A stretch of 37,300 bases of DNA from Terriglobia bacterium. GTDB lineage: Bacteria > Acidobacteriota > Terriglobia > Bryobacterales > Bryobacteraceae. Shown one piece after another: positions 24,410-33,746 of this stretch (its first letter is position 1; every line of letters begins with the position of its first letter). The stretch is from the NCBI GenBank assembly GCA_025350105.1, contig JANXYJ010000033.1:1-37300 (forward strand), in the 5' to 3' direction. The position numbers and the translations under genes were made by a program. The notes beneath the pieces are model-generated. The model saw only the letters and a list, made by a program, of their open reading frames with translations. It was not told the origin of the DNA and made no database searches.

Positions 24410-27400
24410 TTATTGCCCCAGTTTGCGCCGCAGTTCCGGCAGTAGCGGGTCTTCCTGGGCTTGCCCTCGAATCGCCACGTATTTCTTGTAGGATTCGGCA
24501 AAGCCTGTGCTCTTCATGCCTTCCCGTGCGCGCCCCTGGTAGTAATACACCAGCGGAAAATAGCTCGCCGTGGGGACTTCGTCCAGGAATAAGGCCAACG
24601 TTTCACCGCGGCGCTTCAGGCACCGGTCAAATTCCGAATCGGCTTCCGTGAACGCGCCGGTTTCTAAATACGCCCGGCCCAGATCAAACCGGCCAATCCA
24701 GGTATCCAGCAAATTGTTGGCGTCGCCGAACAACTTCACGGCCTGCCGCGCGTCGCCGTTCTTCATGGCAATTTCTCCGCCGATCAATTTCGCGTACGCT
24801 TGCGCTTCCACCTGCAGTTCAGCTCCCAAGCCGGCGGCCAACTCCTGCGCCTTGGCCGGTTGGCCCGCCACCGCGAAAACCATGGCGGCCGCAAATCTGG
24901 TCTTTACGGCCTTGCTGGAGTCCAGCGCATTTTTGGCGGCATCCACCGCCAGTCCCGGCTTCTGCAACAGCAGTTGGGTAGATGCCAGCAAGGCAAACTT
25001 GTCGGCCGCCGCGTCCGGCCGGCGCGCCGATTCATCCTCCGCCGCTCCTTTTTGCAATAGGGACACCGCCGCGCCATAGTGGCCCTCGTACGCCGCAATG
25101 TCCGCCAACCCGATCGCCGCGTCAGAGGGGCTGATCTTCTCCAGCTTCCGGTAAGCCTGCGCCGCCGGAGCCAAATGTTCCAGCCCTACGTTCGCAAACG
25201 CCTGCGCCTGAAACGCAGAGGCATACGACGGATTCAACTCCAGCGCCGCCGCCGCCTCCGTGCCCGCCGTCTGAAAATCACCAGCGTAAGCCGAATACAG
25301 CGATAGATTCACGTGATAGGTGGCCCGCTTGGGCAGCACCGCCACCGCGCGCCGCACTTCCTCTAACGCTTTCGGAAAATTGCGCAACTGCGTCAGGCAC
25401 ACGGCCATGTTATTGGCCGCGCCGGTATCGGAGGAATACCGCGAAAGCAAGGTTCCGTATTCCTCCACACACTTTTGTTGATTGCCTCCCAACAAGTACA
25501 GAAACGCCCGCGTGCGAAAACGCTCACGCTCCGTCATCTGGTCGATATGTGTGATCGCCTGCTTGATGTACTTCTCGGCATCTTGCTGCCGGCCCAGATT
25601 GTGCGACGCACTCGCCATGCCCGCATAGGCCAAGCCAAAGTTGGCGTCCAAATCCACCGCCTGCGAAAAGCGCCGCTGCGCTTCGTCATTCTTGCCGCTC
25701 GATAAAGCGTCCAGCGCCAGCGCGTACTCGTGCACCGCCTCCAGCGACGCGGCAGTCAAAGTCTCCATGGAAAATCGCTGCGCGGAATCGGAACTGGCGT
25801 CACCCAAAGCCTTGCGAATGGTTCCAGCCAGTTTGGTGACCGCAAACAGCACCTGATCCTTGCTGGCGGCCGTCTCCTCCGCGTTGGTGATCACTTTACC
25901 GGTCACCGCCTGGATCGCCCGCAGCGACAACTGATAGTTGCTGCCCTGATGTTCCAGAGATCCGGACACCACCACGTTTAAGCCTTGCGCCACCGCGATT
26001 TTCAAAGCCGCGGATTCGTCCAGCCCCCCCGGGATCGCCTGCAAGCCCAGGTCCCTCAACCGCGTGCGGTCATATGCGTTGATGAAACTGGCCCCTTCCA
26101 TCGCCAGTTTCAAAGCCGATTCCAAGGTTCCACCGAAAACCGGATCGCCCGTGTGATTGCTGAAATCGGAAATCATCACGGTCATCGGTGTCGACGGCGC
26201 CGCCGGTTGACTGTTGTAGCGGATCACGCCGAAAATCCCCGTGGCCACTACCGCCACTGCGGCCAGCGACAGCGTGATCCATTTCCAGGCCTTGGAATGC
26301 CTACTCGCCGCGCCAACCATTCCCGCGCCAACCATTCCCGCGTTGGTCATTCCCGCGCTGGTCATTCCCGCGTTGGTCATGCCCGCGTTGGCCATACTCG
26401 GGTTGAGCATGGTTTGTCCCATCACCGTCCCACCGGCCCCCGCCTGGCTCCAAACCGTCTGTCCACCAGGCAGCGTTTGGGTTGGCTGGTGCGGGGGCTG
26501 CGCAGGCAAACTCGGCCGAAAGCCCACCGGATCGTTCGTCCAGCCATCCAGATCCTGAATAATTTCGCGGGCTTTCTGGTAGCGTGCGTTCCGCTCCACC
26601 ACCAGGCACTTCAGAACAATGTCGCTTAATCCCTGCGGCACGTCCTGCTTTACTTCAATCGGTGGCAGGGGCCGCTCCTGCACCCGTTTTACCAGCATGC
26701 CGACGGTGGTCTCCGACTCATAGGGCGCCCGCCCCGTCAGCAATTCATAAAAAATAACGCCCAGCGAAAACAAATCCGAACGCGTGTCAATCTTTTCGCC
26801 CTTGGCTTGTTCGGGCGACATGTAGGCGGGCGTGCCGATCAACGCTCCCGTGGAGGTCAACCCCGTATCTTGCGTGGAGCGCGCAATGCCAAAATCCATC
26901 ACCACCGCCCGGCCGCCGGTCTCAATCATAATGTTGTGCGGCTTCAGATCGCGATGCACCACGCCTTCGCCGTGCGCGGCTTCCAGCGCGCGGCAAATCT
27001 CGCGAATGATTTTCACTTTTTCTTCCGTCGTGAACGGATAGCCCTTGCCCAACATCGAATGCAGGTCCTGGCCGGGGACGAACTCCATGGTGATGAACCG
27101 CACGCCATCGGCTTGCCCCAAATCAAAAATGCGAATCACGTTCTTATGCGTAATCTGGCGGGCCAGCACCAGTTCCTGTTTGAAGCGGTTCAGTATCTCC
27201 GGTTGGTTGGCATACTCCGGCCGAATCACCTTCAGGGCCACCACCCGATCCACTTCCACATCCCGCGCTTCATACACCGCACCCATGCCGCCTTCGCCCA
27301 GCAGCCGGACAATTTTGTAGCGGTTCCCCAGCGTCGTGCCGTTGGCCAGGTTGCCCAAGCGAAACGTCCCGTCGCTTGCATGGGGCATGTCTGCTTTGAA

Positions 27401-27604
27401 CGTGTTTGTAGGGGGCGCTACCGTCCCCAAAGTTCTGTCCGCGTCCTCCATGGGCACCTGGGTGACGTCTTCTTGCGGCCCCAGCTGCTGCGGGGCCTTC
27501 AACGGCACATTCAGCATGGTCGCGTCTGCATCAAGCACCGCGTTGCAACGGCCACAACGGGCTGCCCCGAAAGGGCTATCGAATTGGCAGGCTGGGCATT
27601 GCAT
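24410..27604 (-). CDS. Transmembrane Ser/Thr protein kinase with zinc ribbon and TPR region
   Basis: 1064 aa. An N-terminal zinc ribbon (CPAC at 3-6, CGRC at 17-20) and a linker precede a complete Hanks kinase (about 95-355): glycine loop GEGGMG (103-108), K125 in VVALKV, HRDLKPHN (217-224), DFG (237-239) and SPEQA. A Pro/Gln-rich part and six NAGM-type pentapeptides (about 402-432) lead to one membrane helix (about 442-462). Outside are a FlgO-like domain (MTVMISDFSNHTGD) and TPR repeats (about 620-1040). It phosphorylates cytoplasmic targets in response to an envelope signal or to TPR partners. Transcribed toward the lectin/metzincin gene, 169 bases before it. Confidence 0.95.
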   Translation of the reverse strand: MQCPACQFDSPFGAARCGRCNAVLDADATMLNVPLKAPQQLGPQEDVTQVPMEDADRTLGTVAPPTNTFKADMPHASDGTFRLGNLANGTTLGNRYKIVRLLGEGGMGAVYEARDVEVDRVVALKVIRPEYANQPEILNRFKQELVLARQITHKNVIRIFDLGQADGVRFITMEFVPGQDLHSMLGKGYPFTTEEKVKIIREICRALEAAHGEGVVHRDLKPHNIMIETGGRAVVMDFGIARSTQDTGLTSTGALIGTPAYMSPEQAKGEKIDTRSDLFSLGVIFYELLTGRAPYESETTVGMLVKRVQERPLPPIEVKQDVPQGLSDIVLKCLVVERNARYQKAREIIQDLDGWTNDPVGFRPSLPAQPPHQPTQTLPGGQTVWSQAGAGGTVMGQTMLNPSMANAGMTNAGMTSAGMTNAGMVGAGMVGAASRHSKAWKWITLSLAAVAVVATGIFGVIRYNSQPAAPSTPMTVMISDFSNHTGDPVFGGTLESALKLAMEGASFINAYDRTRLRDLGLQAIPGGLDESAALKIAVAQGLNVVVSGSLEHQGSNYQLSLRAIQAVTGKVITNAEETAASKDQVLFAVTKLAGTIRKALGDASSDSAQRFSMETLTAASLEAVHEYALALDALSSGKNDEAQRRFSQAVDLDANFGLAYAGMASASHNLGRQQDAEKYIKQAITHIDQMTERERFRTRAFLYLLGGNQQKCVEEYGTLLSRYSSDTGAANNMAVCLTQLRNFPKALEEVRRAVAVLPKRATYHVNLSLYSAYAGDFQTAGTEAAAALELNPSYASAFQAQAFANVGLEHLAPAAQAYRKLEKISPSDAAIGLADIAAYEGHYGAAVSLLQKGAAEDESARRPDAAADKFALLASTQLLLQKPGLAVDAAKNALDSSKAVKTRFAAAMVFAVAGQPAKAQELAAGLGAELQVEAQAYAKLIGGEIAMKNGDARQAVKLFGDANNLLDTWIGRFDLGRAYLETGAFTEADSEFDRCLKRRGETLALFLDEVPTASYFPLVYYYQGRAREGMKSTGFAESYKKYVAIRGQAQEDPLLPELRRKLGQ
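26315..26404 (-). repeat. Six 15-bp tandem repeats coding for NAGM-type pentapeptides
   Basis: Imperfect 15-bp units code for (A/T/V)(N/S/G)AGM six times, just before the membrane helix of the kinase. The units differ at both silent and coding sites. A flexible, hydrophobic juxtamembrane spacer is the likely product. Confidence 0.8.
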
Positions 27605-27925
27605 CTTAATTTGGATCAGGCAAAGGGGATTGCTGAACCGGCCGTTTCACGCAACCGTCGCCATTGTCGTCACCATTGTCGTCACCATTATAGTTACACA
27701 GGCTACCCCGAACCAACGTGCAAATCCGTCCTGCTACAATCAAAGCTGCCTTCTGCTAGAAGCTAGCGCCTAAAACCGCCAGGCGGCCACCGACGTGGGG
27801 CATTGCGGCTCCGGCGGCCTTGTGGTGATGACACCAGCGCTTTCCGGCCGGTCAAATTTAAAATCGGTGCATTGGCTTCGTCTGTAACCAAACACTTCAT
27901 TTTTAACAAAACATTTCGGGAGAAA
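27605..27925. promoter_or_regulatory. Divergent promoter region with repeated leader
   Basis: 321 bases between the kinase and the epimerase. On the minus strand there is a perfect -10 TATAAT (27687-27692) and, 18 bases before it, TTGGTT (27711-27716), a good promoter for the kinase. The kinase leader just after it holds two perfect copies of a 12-mer (plus strand GTCGTCACCATT, 27666-27677 and 27678-27689) and a third shortened copy. On the plus strand the epimerase start has GGGAGAAA; its promoter is not clear. Confidence 0.45.
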
Positions 27926-29083
27926 ATGTCTCAACCAATTCGCGTTCTGTTTGTTTTTGGTACCCGGCCGGAGGCGATAAAAATGTGCCCGGTGGTGCTG
28001 CAGCTGCGCCAGGACCCGCGCTTCGCTGCTCACTTCAGTGTCAAGTGCTGCGTCACCGCCCAGCACCGCTCCATGCTCGATCAGGTGCTTTCCGTTTTCG
28101 GTGTCGTGCCCGATTACGATCTCAATGTGATGACTCCTGGGCAAACCCTGCCCGCCCTCACGGCCCGGTTGATGGAAGGTTTGGATGGCATTCTCGCGCA
28201 AGAAAATCCGGACATCGTCCTGGTGCAGGGCGACACCACCACCTGTTTCGCCGGGGCCCTGGCCGCCTTCTACCGCCGCCTGGCCGTGGGCCACATTGAA
28301 GCCGGCCTGCGCACCGGCGACATTTATCAGCCCTTTCCCGAGGAAATCAACCGTTTATTGGTTGGCCGCCTGGCCACCTTGCATTTTCCGCCCACCGACC
28401 AGGCCGTGCGCAACTTGCACGCCGAAGGCATCACCGAAGGCATCTACAAAACCGGCAACACCGGCATCGATGCCGTACTGCAAGTCAGCGAACGCTTAAG
28501 CACTGGCGCCCTCACCGTCGCCGATCCAACACCAGTCGACCCAACCAAGAAGATGATTCTGGTAACCTGCCACCGCCGCGAAAATTTCGGCGACGGGGTC
28601 CAGCAAATCTCCCAGGCCCTGCTGGAACTCAGCCGCCGTGACGATGTGCAAATCATTTTTCCGGTCCATCGCAATCCCAACGTCTGGCCCATTTTCAATT
28701 CCCAGCTCAGCGGCCAGCCCAACATCACTTTGCTGGAACCGCTCTCCTACGTGCCCTTTATCGATCTCATGCGCCGCTCCTACCTGATCCTCACCGATTC
28801 GGGAGGCATTCAGGAAGAAGCCCCCAGCCTGGGCAAGCCCATTCTGGTGATGCGCGAGAAAACCGAACGCCCAGAAGCCGTTGACGCCGGAACCGCGCGG
28901 CTGGTGGGCACCGATACCCGGCGGATTGTGTCCGAAGCCAGCCGCTTGTTGGACCAGCGCTCGGCCTACCAGCAGATGACGCACCAACATAATCCCTACG
29001 GCGACGGCCAAGCCAGCCAGCGCATTCAACAGGCCCTGCTAAAACATTTCGCCCGTTTCTCGCAGGCCACCCATGTACAGTAA
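27926..29083 (+). CDS. wecB: UDP-N-acetylglucosamine 2-epimerase (non-hydrolysing)
   Basis: 385 aa from the ATG at 27926 with GGGAGAA directly before it; the longer frame to 27803 has no homology at its head. All marks of the GT-B-fold epimerase are present: FGTRPEAIK, QGDTTT, HIEAGLRTGD, PFPEEINR, GNTGIDA, TCHRREN, PVHRNPNVW, TDSGGIQEEAPSLGKP and MREKTERPEAV. It interconverts UDP-GlcNAc and UDP-ManNAc in the cytoplasm for surface polysaccharide. The glycosyltransferase downstream is a natural partner. The last residues (HVQ and the stop) lie within the first unit of a TGTACA repeat array. Confidence 0.94.
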   Translation: MSQPIRVLFVFGTRPEAIKMCPVVLQLRQDPRFAAHFSVKCCVTAQHRSMLDQVLSVFGVVPDYDLNVMTPGQTLPALTARLMEGLDGILAQENPDIVLVQGDTTTCFAGALAAFYRRLAVGHIEAGLRTGDIYQPFPEEINRLLVGRLATLHFPPTDQAVRNLHAEGITEGIYKTGNTGIDAVLQVSERLSTGALTVADPTPVDPTKKMILVTCHRRENFGDGVQQISQALLELSRRDDVQIIFPVHRNPNVWPIFNSQLSGQPNITLLEPLSYVPFIDLMRRSYLILTDSGGIQEEAPSLGKPILVMREKTERPEAVDAGTARLVGTDTRRIVSEASRLLDQRSAYQQMTHQHNPYGDGQASQRIQQALLKHFARFSQATHVQ

Positions 29084-29134
29084 ATGTCCAGTAAATGTAC
29101 AGCCAGTAAATGTACAGTAAGAAATGTACAGTAG
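29071..29134 (+). repeat. TGTACA repeat array between epimerase and glycosyltransferase
   Basis: About five copies of an 11-bp unit close to ATGTACAGTAA, with TGTACA at 29074, 29096, 29111 and 29125 and a variant TGTCCA at 29085 (spacings 11, 11, 15, 14). It is AT-rich in a GC-rich region. It begins in the end of the epimerase gene and runs to the start of the next gene. Confidence 0.7.
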
Positions 29135-29972
29135 AAAGAGTTACCCCAACCCCAACATGGCGACCAAGCCGGAACGAAGCGAGACTGCCTACCTGACCCA
29201 GATGGCCGAATTCAGCACCAACCAACCCAGCAAAATCATCGTCACGCTCCCGGCTTATAACGAGGAGGAAAATATCGCCACCCTGCTCGAAACCATCAGC
29301 GACAATCTGCGCACCGAAGGTCTGCCCTTTGAGATCCTGGTCGTCGAAGACGGCAGCACCGACGGCACCATGGCCATTTTGCGGCAATACCAATCCAAGC
29401 TCCCGCTCACCGTGTATCCTCATCCGCGGAATCAAGGCCTGGGGCCTACCATTCGCGACGGTCTGAAACTCGCTTCTGAACGCGGCAACCTCAACGACAT
29501 CGTGGTCACGCTCGACGCTGATAACAGCCACAACCCCGGCCTGATCCGCCGCATGGTGGGCCGCATTCGCGAAGGGCACGATATCGTCATCGCCTCCCGC
29601 TACCAACCCGGCGCGCGCGTGGTCGGCCTGGCCTGGTTCCGCCAGATGATGAGCGTGGTGGTCAGTTGGATGATGCGCCTGATCTTCCCCATCCCCAGCG
29701 TTCGCGATTACACCTGCGGCTTCCGCGCCTACCGCGTCACTGCCCTACGCCGCTGCTTTGCCGAATACGGCGATAAATTTGTCGATCAAGCCGGCTTCCA
29801 GTGCATGGCGGACATTCTGCTGAAAGCCCGCATGCTGAACCTGATCATGGGCGAAGTGCCGATGATCCTGCGCTACGATCTGAAGCTCGGCCAAAGCAAA
29901 ATGCGCGTGGCCCGTACCGTAAAAAATACCCTTCTGTTGATGCTGCGCCGCCGCCTTTTCGGCGCGAAGTAA
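29124..29972 (+). CDS. GT2 glycosyltransferase (dolichol-phosphate-mannose synthase type)
   Basis: 282 aa. The GT-A fold is clear: VTLPAYNEEENI, VVEDGSTDGT, TLDADNSHNP with the metal-binding DAD, SRYQPGARV, and DYTCGFRAYR. There is no C-terminal membrane pair, as in soluble DPM1/GtrB-short forms, though WFRQMMSVVVSWMMRLIF could touch the membrane. It likely moves a sugar from a nucleotide donor to polyprenyl phosphate for surface glycans. The ATG at 29124 is part of the TGTACA array and has no good Shine-Dalgarno; ATGs at 29157 and 29202 are alternatives, the latter just before the conserved core. Confidence 0.88.
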   Translation: MYSRKSYPNPNMATKPERSETAYLTQMAEFSTNQPSKIIVTLPAYNEEENIATLLETISDNLRTEGLPFEILVVEDGSTDGTMAILRQYQSKLPLTVYPHPRNQGLGPTIRDGLKLASERGNLNDIVVTLDADNSHNPGLIRRMVGRIREGHDIVIASRYQPGARVVGLAWFRQMMSVVVSWMMRLIFPIPSVRDYTCGFRAYRVTALRRCFAEYGDKFVDQAGFQCMADILLKARMLNLIMGEVPMILRYDLKLGQSKMRVARTVKNTLLLMLRRRLFGAK

Positions 29973-30055
29973 GTGCTTTCCATAGCGCCGCCGCCGCGCA
30001 CGAATTCTGCTCCTCAAGCCGGCCATCGGCCTGCGCCTGTTAACATGGACCATGA

Positions 30056-33000
30056 ATGCTTAACCTGCAGCTAAGGCCAGGGCTTGGGAACGTTGTTTTC
30101 CGGGCGCTCGCCGTCCTCCTTGTGGCACTCCCCGCCCGCGGCGCCACTACGGTTGCCCGCCTGGAAACCACCGCTCAACAGGCGGTTCTGCGCCTCACCA
30201 CCGATCAGCCTGCCGCCGCGCCTTGCTCCATCCGCGTGTCCCTGGTCAATCAATTTGCTGCCGGGTACCAGCCGGTTCATGACGTCAATCAGAACCTGTT
30301 CAAAAATTCCGATCAATGCTCTCGCCCCGGCAATGTGCGGGATGGCAACACGTTCACCTTCGTGCTGGGCCAACGAACCGCTGAAATCGCAAATGATCAT
30401 TTGCGCTATAGCCGCTCCCTGCAGGCCGCGACAACGTATTTCTATCAAATCCAACTGGGTGCCGATACCGTCACCGGTCAGTTCACCACCACTACCATCC
30501 TCACCGGCAATACTTATAATGATTCCCGCGTGGACCCGGCCCGGCCCGGCGAATATCTCTACCCCTCCATCGATTGGGCCGACAAAAACAAAACCTATGT
30601 CGATCCCTTTACCGGCGCTTTGTTGAAACGCGCCGGCTCGCCCGGCGATATCGGAGCCTCCGTTACGGAAGAGCCCATTGGTCAACTCCGCCAGCTTGGA
30701 TCGTCATGGCAAATCCAATCTCCCGCGCAGAAAGCCGCCTCCTCGGGCACTGCCCAAGGCAAACTCTTCCTGCCAGCCCAGTCCTGGAAGCCCGGGCCAT
30801 CCGATATCCGCGCGGTTGACTTCGTGCAATTGAATGTCAAGCTCTCCGGCACCGCCGCAGCCGTGTGCCTTACCCTCGACGCTGTCCATTGCGCCGGCGG
30901 TACCATCCGGCAAACCATCGCCCCGGACAATGGCAAGACGGAAGATCGCAAGCTCACCTTTGGGACCAACGTTCCCGTCTTGCGCGCCTGGCAGGACGGG
31001 CCCACACCTCCCGCCTATCGTGATGATGTTCGCGTCCTGCAAGGGAGTGCAGTGCTCGATAGCCCAACCGCGAACGACCGTAGGATCATTCGCTGGGCCA
31101 GCGGCGAGTACTTCAATATCCATTGGGCTCCCGGCAGCCGCATCAAACTCGCCGCGCCCAACACCAACCCGTCCCCACCGGCGGACTGTGAAATTGCTTC
31201 CGTCAATAGCGATAAGGAACTCTCGGTCATCGCCGGCACATGCAGCCCGCCATCAGGCATCGTATCCTTCTCTGGCAGCAACTTCGGTTTCCTGCTGTGG
31301 AACCCCGACCCTGCAGGCAGCGCCCTGCATGTCGCCGAGCCCACCTGGACGCTGGGCATCAGCGGCTTCGCCTCCGAATGGGCCGCCGGCTATGTGAATC
31401 TCTGCTCCCCATTGCCCACGCCCGGTCCAGAACATCAGCAGGGCAGCATTTGCGGGGCCGGCCCTGGCTACGCGCAATACCAAATCACAACCCCTCTGTA
31501 TTGGTTTGGCACCGATGGGCAATCCGTCGTTTTGGGCGGTATGTCGGTTCCTCACAATTCCCGCTACAACGGATCCTGCGAAAGCACGGGCGTGGTGTGG
31601 GATGGCAACCAGCCGGCTACCTATTACTGCCTGGGTTCGGTGGCGAAGGGCCCAACGGTGCTTTTTGCGGTGCGCTACAAAGGGAATTATCAGAACTCGC
31701 CGGTCACCGATGCTAACGAACTGCGCTCCGATGTGAACCTGCTTTCCGGCAACATCGACCAGGCCGCCAGCGCTTTCGAAACCGCCTACAAAGGCTTTTC
31801 CGAAGGCACCCAATACGGCTGGAATCTGCTCGGATGGCAACCCTACGGCCAAAAAGGCGCCCTGTTGCTCAAACGCAATTGGGACATTCAAAATTCCCCG
31901 GGCTGGTGGATGGTGTTTGATCTCAATACCAATTCCGTGTCAGCCATGTTGTGCTCTTACTGCGGCGGCCCCGGCGCCATCAATCGCTGGATTGGGATCC
32001 ACAGCACCTCGGCGGCCTACGGCGTTCCCTGGGCTATCTCCACCGTCGCTACTTTGGAATACGGCTCGTCGGTGGCCGCTACTTCTGGCACGCCCATGCT
32101 TCCCGTCGCCCCCTATCTCTCCTGCCCTGCCGACAGCTTCGATCCCTCGGTTGCCGGTAAGCCCTCGTGCTCCGGGCCCATCCCCATCCCGTCGCTCACC
32201 CCAACCGATCGCAACAACCGCAACTTGTTCCGCCAAACTTGGCAGGCCGGCGATTATGCTGAAGTCTTCGACGGTGATCGCGATACCTACGAACGCGTGC
32301 GCCTGATGAAGATCGATGCTAGCGGCGGACAAGCCTCCCTGATTCTCCAGCGCTGCGTCCGCAACTTCATGTATCCCAACTGCGGAGCCCATCCCGGCAA
32401 CCTGCGCCTGGTGGCCTCCCCCGGCGCCTTCGTGGAATTTTGGTGGAATTGGGTCGCCAATCCCCACGGCACCTCTTCCACCGGTACCGAACACACTTTG
32501 GCAGAAGACCCCGACTCCTCCGGCTGCCACTATGTCTACGCCATGGAGATGTTCGTGGTCGGCTGCCCCAAAATCCATCCCAAGGATGCCCAGGGACGCG
32601 AACTGCCCGGCACCCCCGTCCGCATGGGAGCGCTTCCCGCCAACCTCGACGCTAAATTTGTGCTGGTCAACACCGACGGCCCATTTGCTGCTCACGCCCA
32701 CATTCTCTCGGGTACGTTCAACGAGATGCATCCTTCCCATACCCAATACCGCTCTCCCGACAAAGACACCTTCCTCAGCATGCGGCCCTACCTCGGCGAC
32801 GCCGCCCTGGCCAACAACGTCGTCAAAATCGGGCAATATTTGTATCGCATTCGGCCCGACCCCGCAGCCGGTCTCGAATACCGCAAGTTACCTTTGATCG
32901 TCATGGCCGGAGACATTCCCGTCGCCGACGTCAGTCCCAGCCTGATCAAAGATGTTCGTGAGGATGCCTATAAGGCCTGCTACGTGGTCATCCCCGGAAA

Positions 33001-33697
33001 CTGCTATGCCGGTTCGCAGCCCGGTGAAATCTATCTGAACGCTCCGTTTGTCTCGCAAACATCCACCTTTGGCAACCGCTTCGACAACAGCCCGCCCATG
33101 GATATCAGCATCACGCAATCTTCCTCGACCAACAGCATGCAAGAGGCCCGTGTGATCGATCGTCACGACCCGGAAGGCCATTTCGTTCGCCGCATCACCA
33201 CCGCGCTGGCGCCGGCGCGCATGCAATCGGTTTATTGGAACGCCCACGCCCTTCCCGACAATAGCTGGGCATTTTTTCTGGGCTACCGCATGGACCGTGT
33301 CCGCAATGAACTGATGCTGGTGAAACTCCCGCCCATGCCCGATCCCAACGATCCAGTCAAGCGCAACGATTTTCAGCCGGTGCAGGTCACCGTGCCCGCC
33401 CATGCCGATGGCGCATCCGTGCGCGCGGTCTTTGGTTATGCGGAAAATGGCGATACCGGTGCTGGCTTCTGCACCTCCCGTCAGGTCGCCTGCACCACGG
33501 CGGTGGCTCCTGCAGAAAAAGCAACGAAGCCGTTTGTGTGGCTGGATGAAGCGCAGACCGCGTTGTCCTGCCGCACGGGCTGCAAACTCTCTATCCCCGC
33601 GTTGCCCGGCCACGTTGTGTACTACAAACTGGAGTGGCTGAACGCGAACGCGCAGGTGGTTGGGTACGGGCCCCTCACGGCGGTGGCGGTACCGTAG
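30056..33697 (+). CDS. Large secreted Cys-rich protein of unknown function
   Basis: 1213 aa with a signal peptide (VVFRALAVLLVALPARGA). The first mature part (about 30-155) is Fn3-like: TTVARLETTAQQAVLRL ending in AATTYFYQIQLG and TGQFTTTT, as in purple-phosphatase-like N-terminal domains. The rest is beta-rich with many Cys, often in pairs (CSYCGG, CSPLPTP...ICGAG), suggesting disulfides and an extracellular place. Aromatic-rich WFGTDGQSVVLGGMSVPHNS and the long HAHILSGTFNEMHPSHTQYRS show no catalytic pattern that I can name. No membrane anchor. It follows the glycosyltransferase by 83 bases, perhaps independently transcribed. Confidence 0.8.
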   Translation: MLNLQLRPGLGNVVFRALAVLLVALPARGATTVARLETTAQQAVLRLTTDQPAAAPCSIRVSLVNQFAAGYQPVHDVNQNLFKNSDQCSRPGNVRDGNTFTFVLGQRTAEIANDHLRYSRSLQAATTYFYQIQLGADTVTGQFTTTTILTGNTYNDSRVDPARPGEYLYPSIDWADKNKTYVDPFTGALLKRAGSPGDIGASVTEEPIGQLRQLGSSWQIQSPAQKAASSGTAQGKLFLPAQSWKPGPSDIRAVDFVQLNVKLSGTAAAVCLTLDAVHCAGGTIRQTIAPDNGKTEDRKLTFGTNVPVLRAWQDGPTPPAYRDDVRVLQGSAVLDSPTANDRRIIRWASGEYFNIHWAPGSRIKLAAPNTNPSPPADCEIASVNSDKELSVIAGTCSPPSGIVSFSGSNFGFLLWNPDPAGSALHVAEPTWTLGISGFASEWAAGYVNLCSPLPTPGPEHQQGSICGAGPGYAQYQITTPLYWFGTDGQSVVLGGMSVPHNSRYNGSCESTGVVWDGNQPATYYCLGSVAKGPTVLFAVRYKGNYQNSPVTDANELRSDVNLLSGNIDQAASAFETAYKGFSEGTQYGWNLLGWQPYGQKGALLLKRNWDIQNSPGWWMVFDLNTNSVSAMLCSYCGGPGAINRWIGIHSTSAAYGVPWAISTVATLEYGSSVAATSGTPMLPVAPYLSCPADSFDPSVAGKPSCSGPIPIPSLTPTDRNNRNLFRQTWQAGDYAEVFDGDRDTYERVRLMKIDASGGQASLILQRCVRNFMYPNCGAHPGNLRLVASPGAFVEFWWNWVANPHGTSSTGTEHTLAEDPDSSGCHYVYAMEMFVVGCPKIHPKDAQGRELPGTPVRMGALPANLDAKFVLVNTDGPFAAHAHILSGTFNEMHPSHTQYRSPDKDTFLSMRPYLGDAALANNVVKIGQYLYRIRPDPAAGLEYRKLPLIVMAGDIPVADVSPSLIKDVREDAYKACYVVIPGNCYAGSQPGEIYLNAPFVSQTSTFGNRFDNSPPMDISITQSSSTNSMQEARVIDRHDPEGHFVRRITTALAPARMQSVYWNAHALPDNSWAFFLGYRMDRVRNELMLVKLPPMPDPNDPVKRNDFQPVQVTVPAHADGASVRAVFGYAENGDTGAGFCTSRQVACTTAVAPAEKATKPFVWLDEAQTALSCRTGCKLSIPALPGHVVYYKLEWLNANAQVVGYGPLTAVAVP

Positions 33698-33746
33698 GCG
33701 CGATTCGGGCCGCAATCAAAGGTAGCAGTTATTCTAAACATCGTTC

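Noticed and set aside
26807-27766. Long plus-strand ORF of 319 codons
   Set aside because: It is antisense to the conserved kinase domain and has no recognisable features.
31940-32836. Long minus-strand ORF of 298 codons
   Set aside because: It is antisense to the 1213-aa secreted protein, which has a signal peptide and normal composition.
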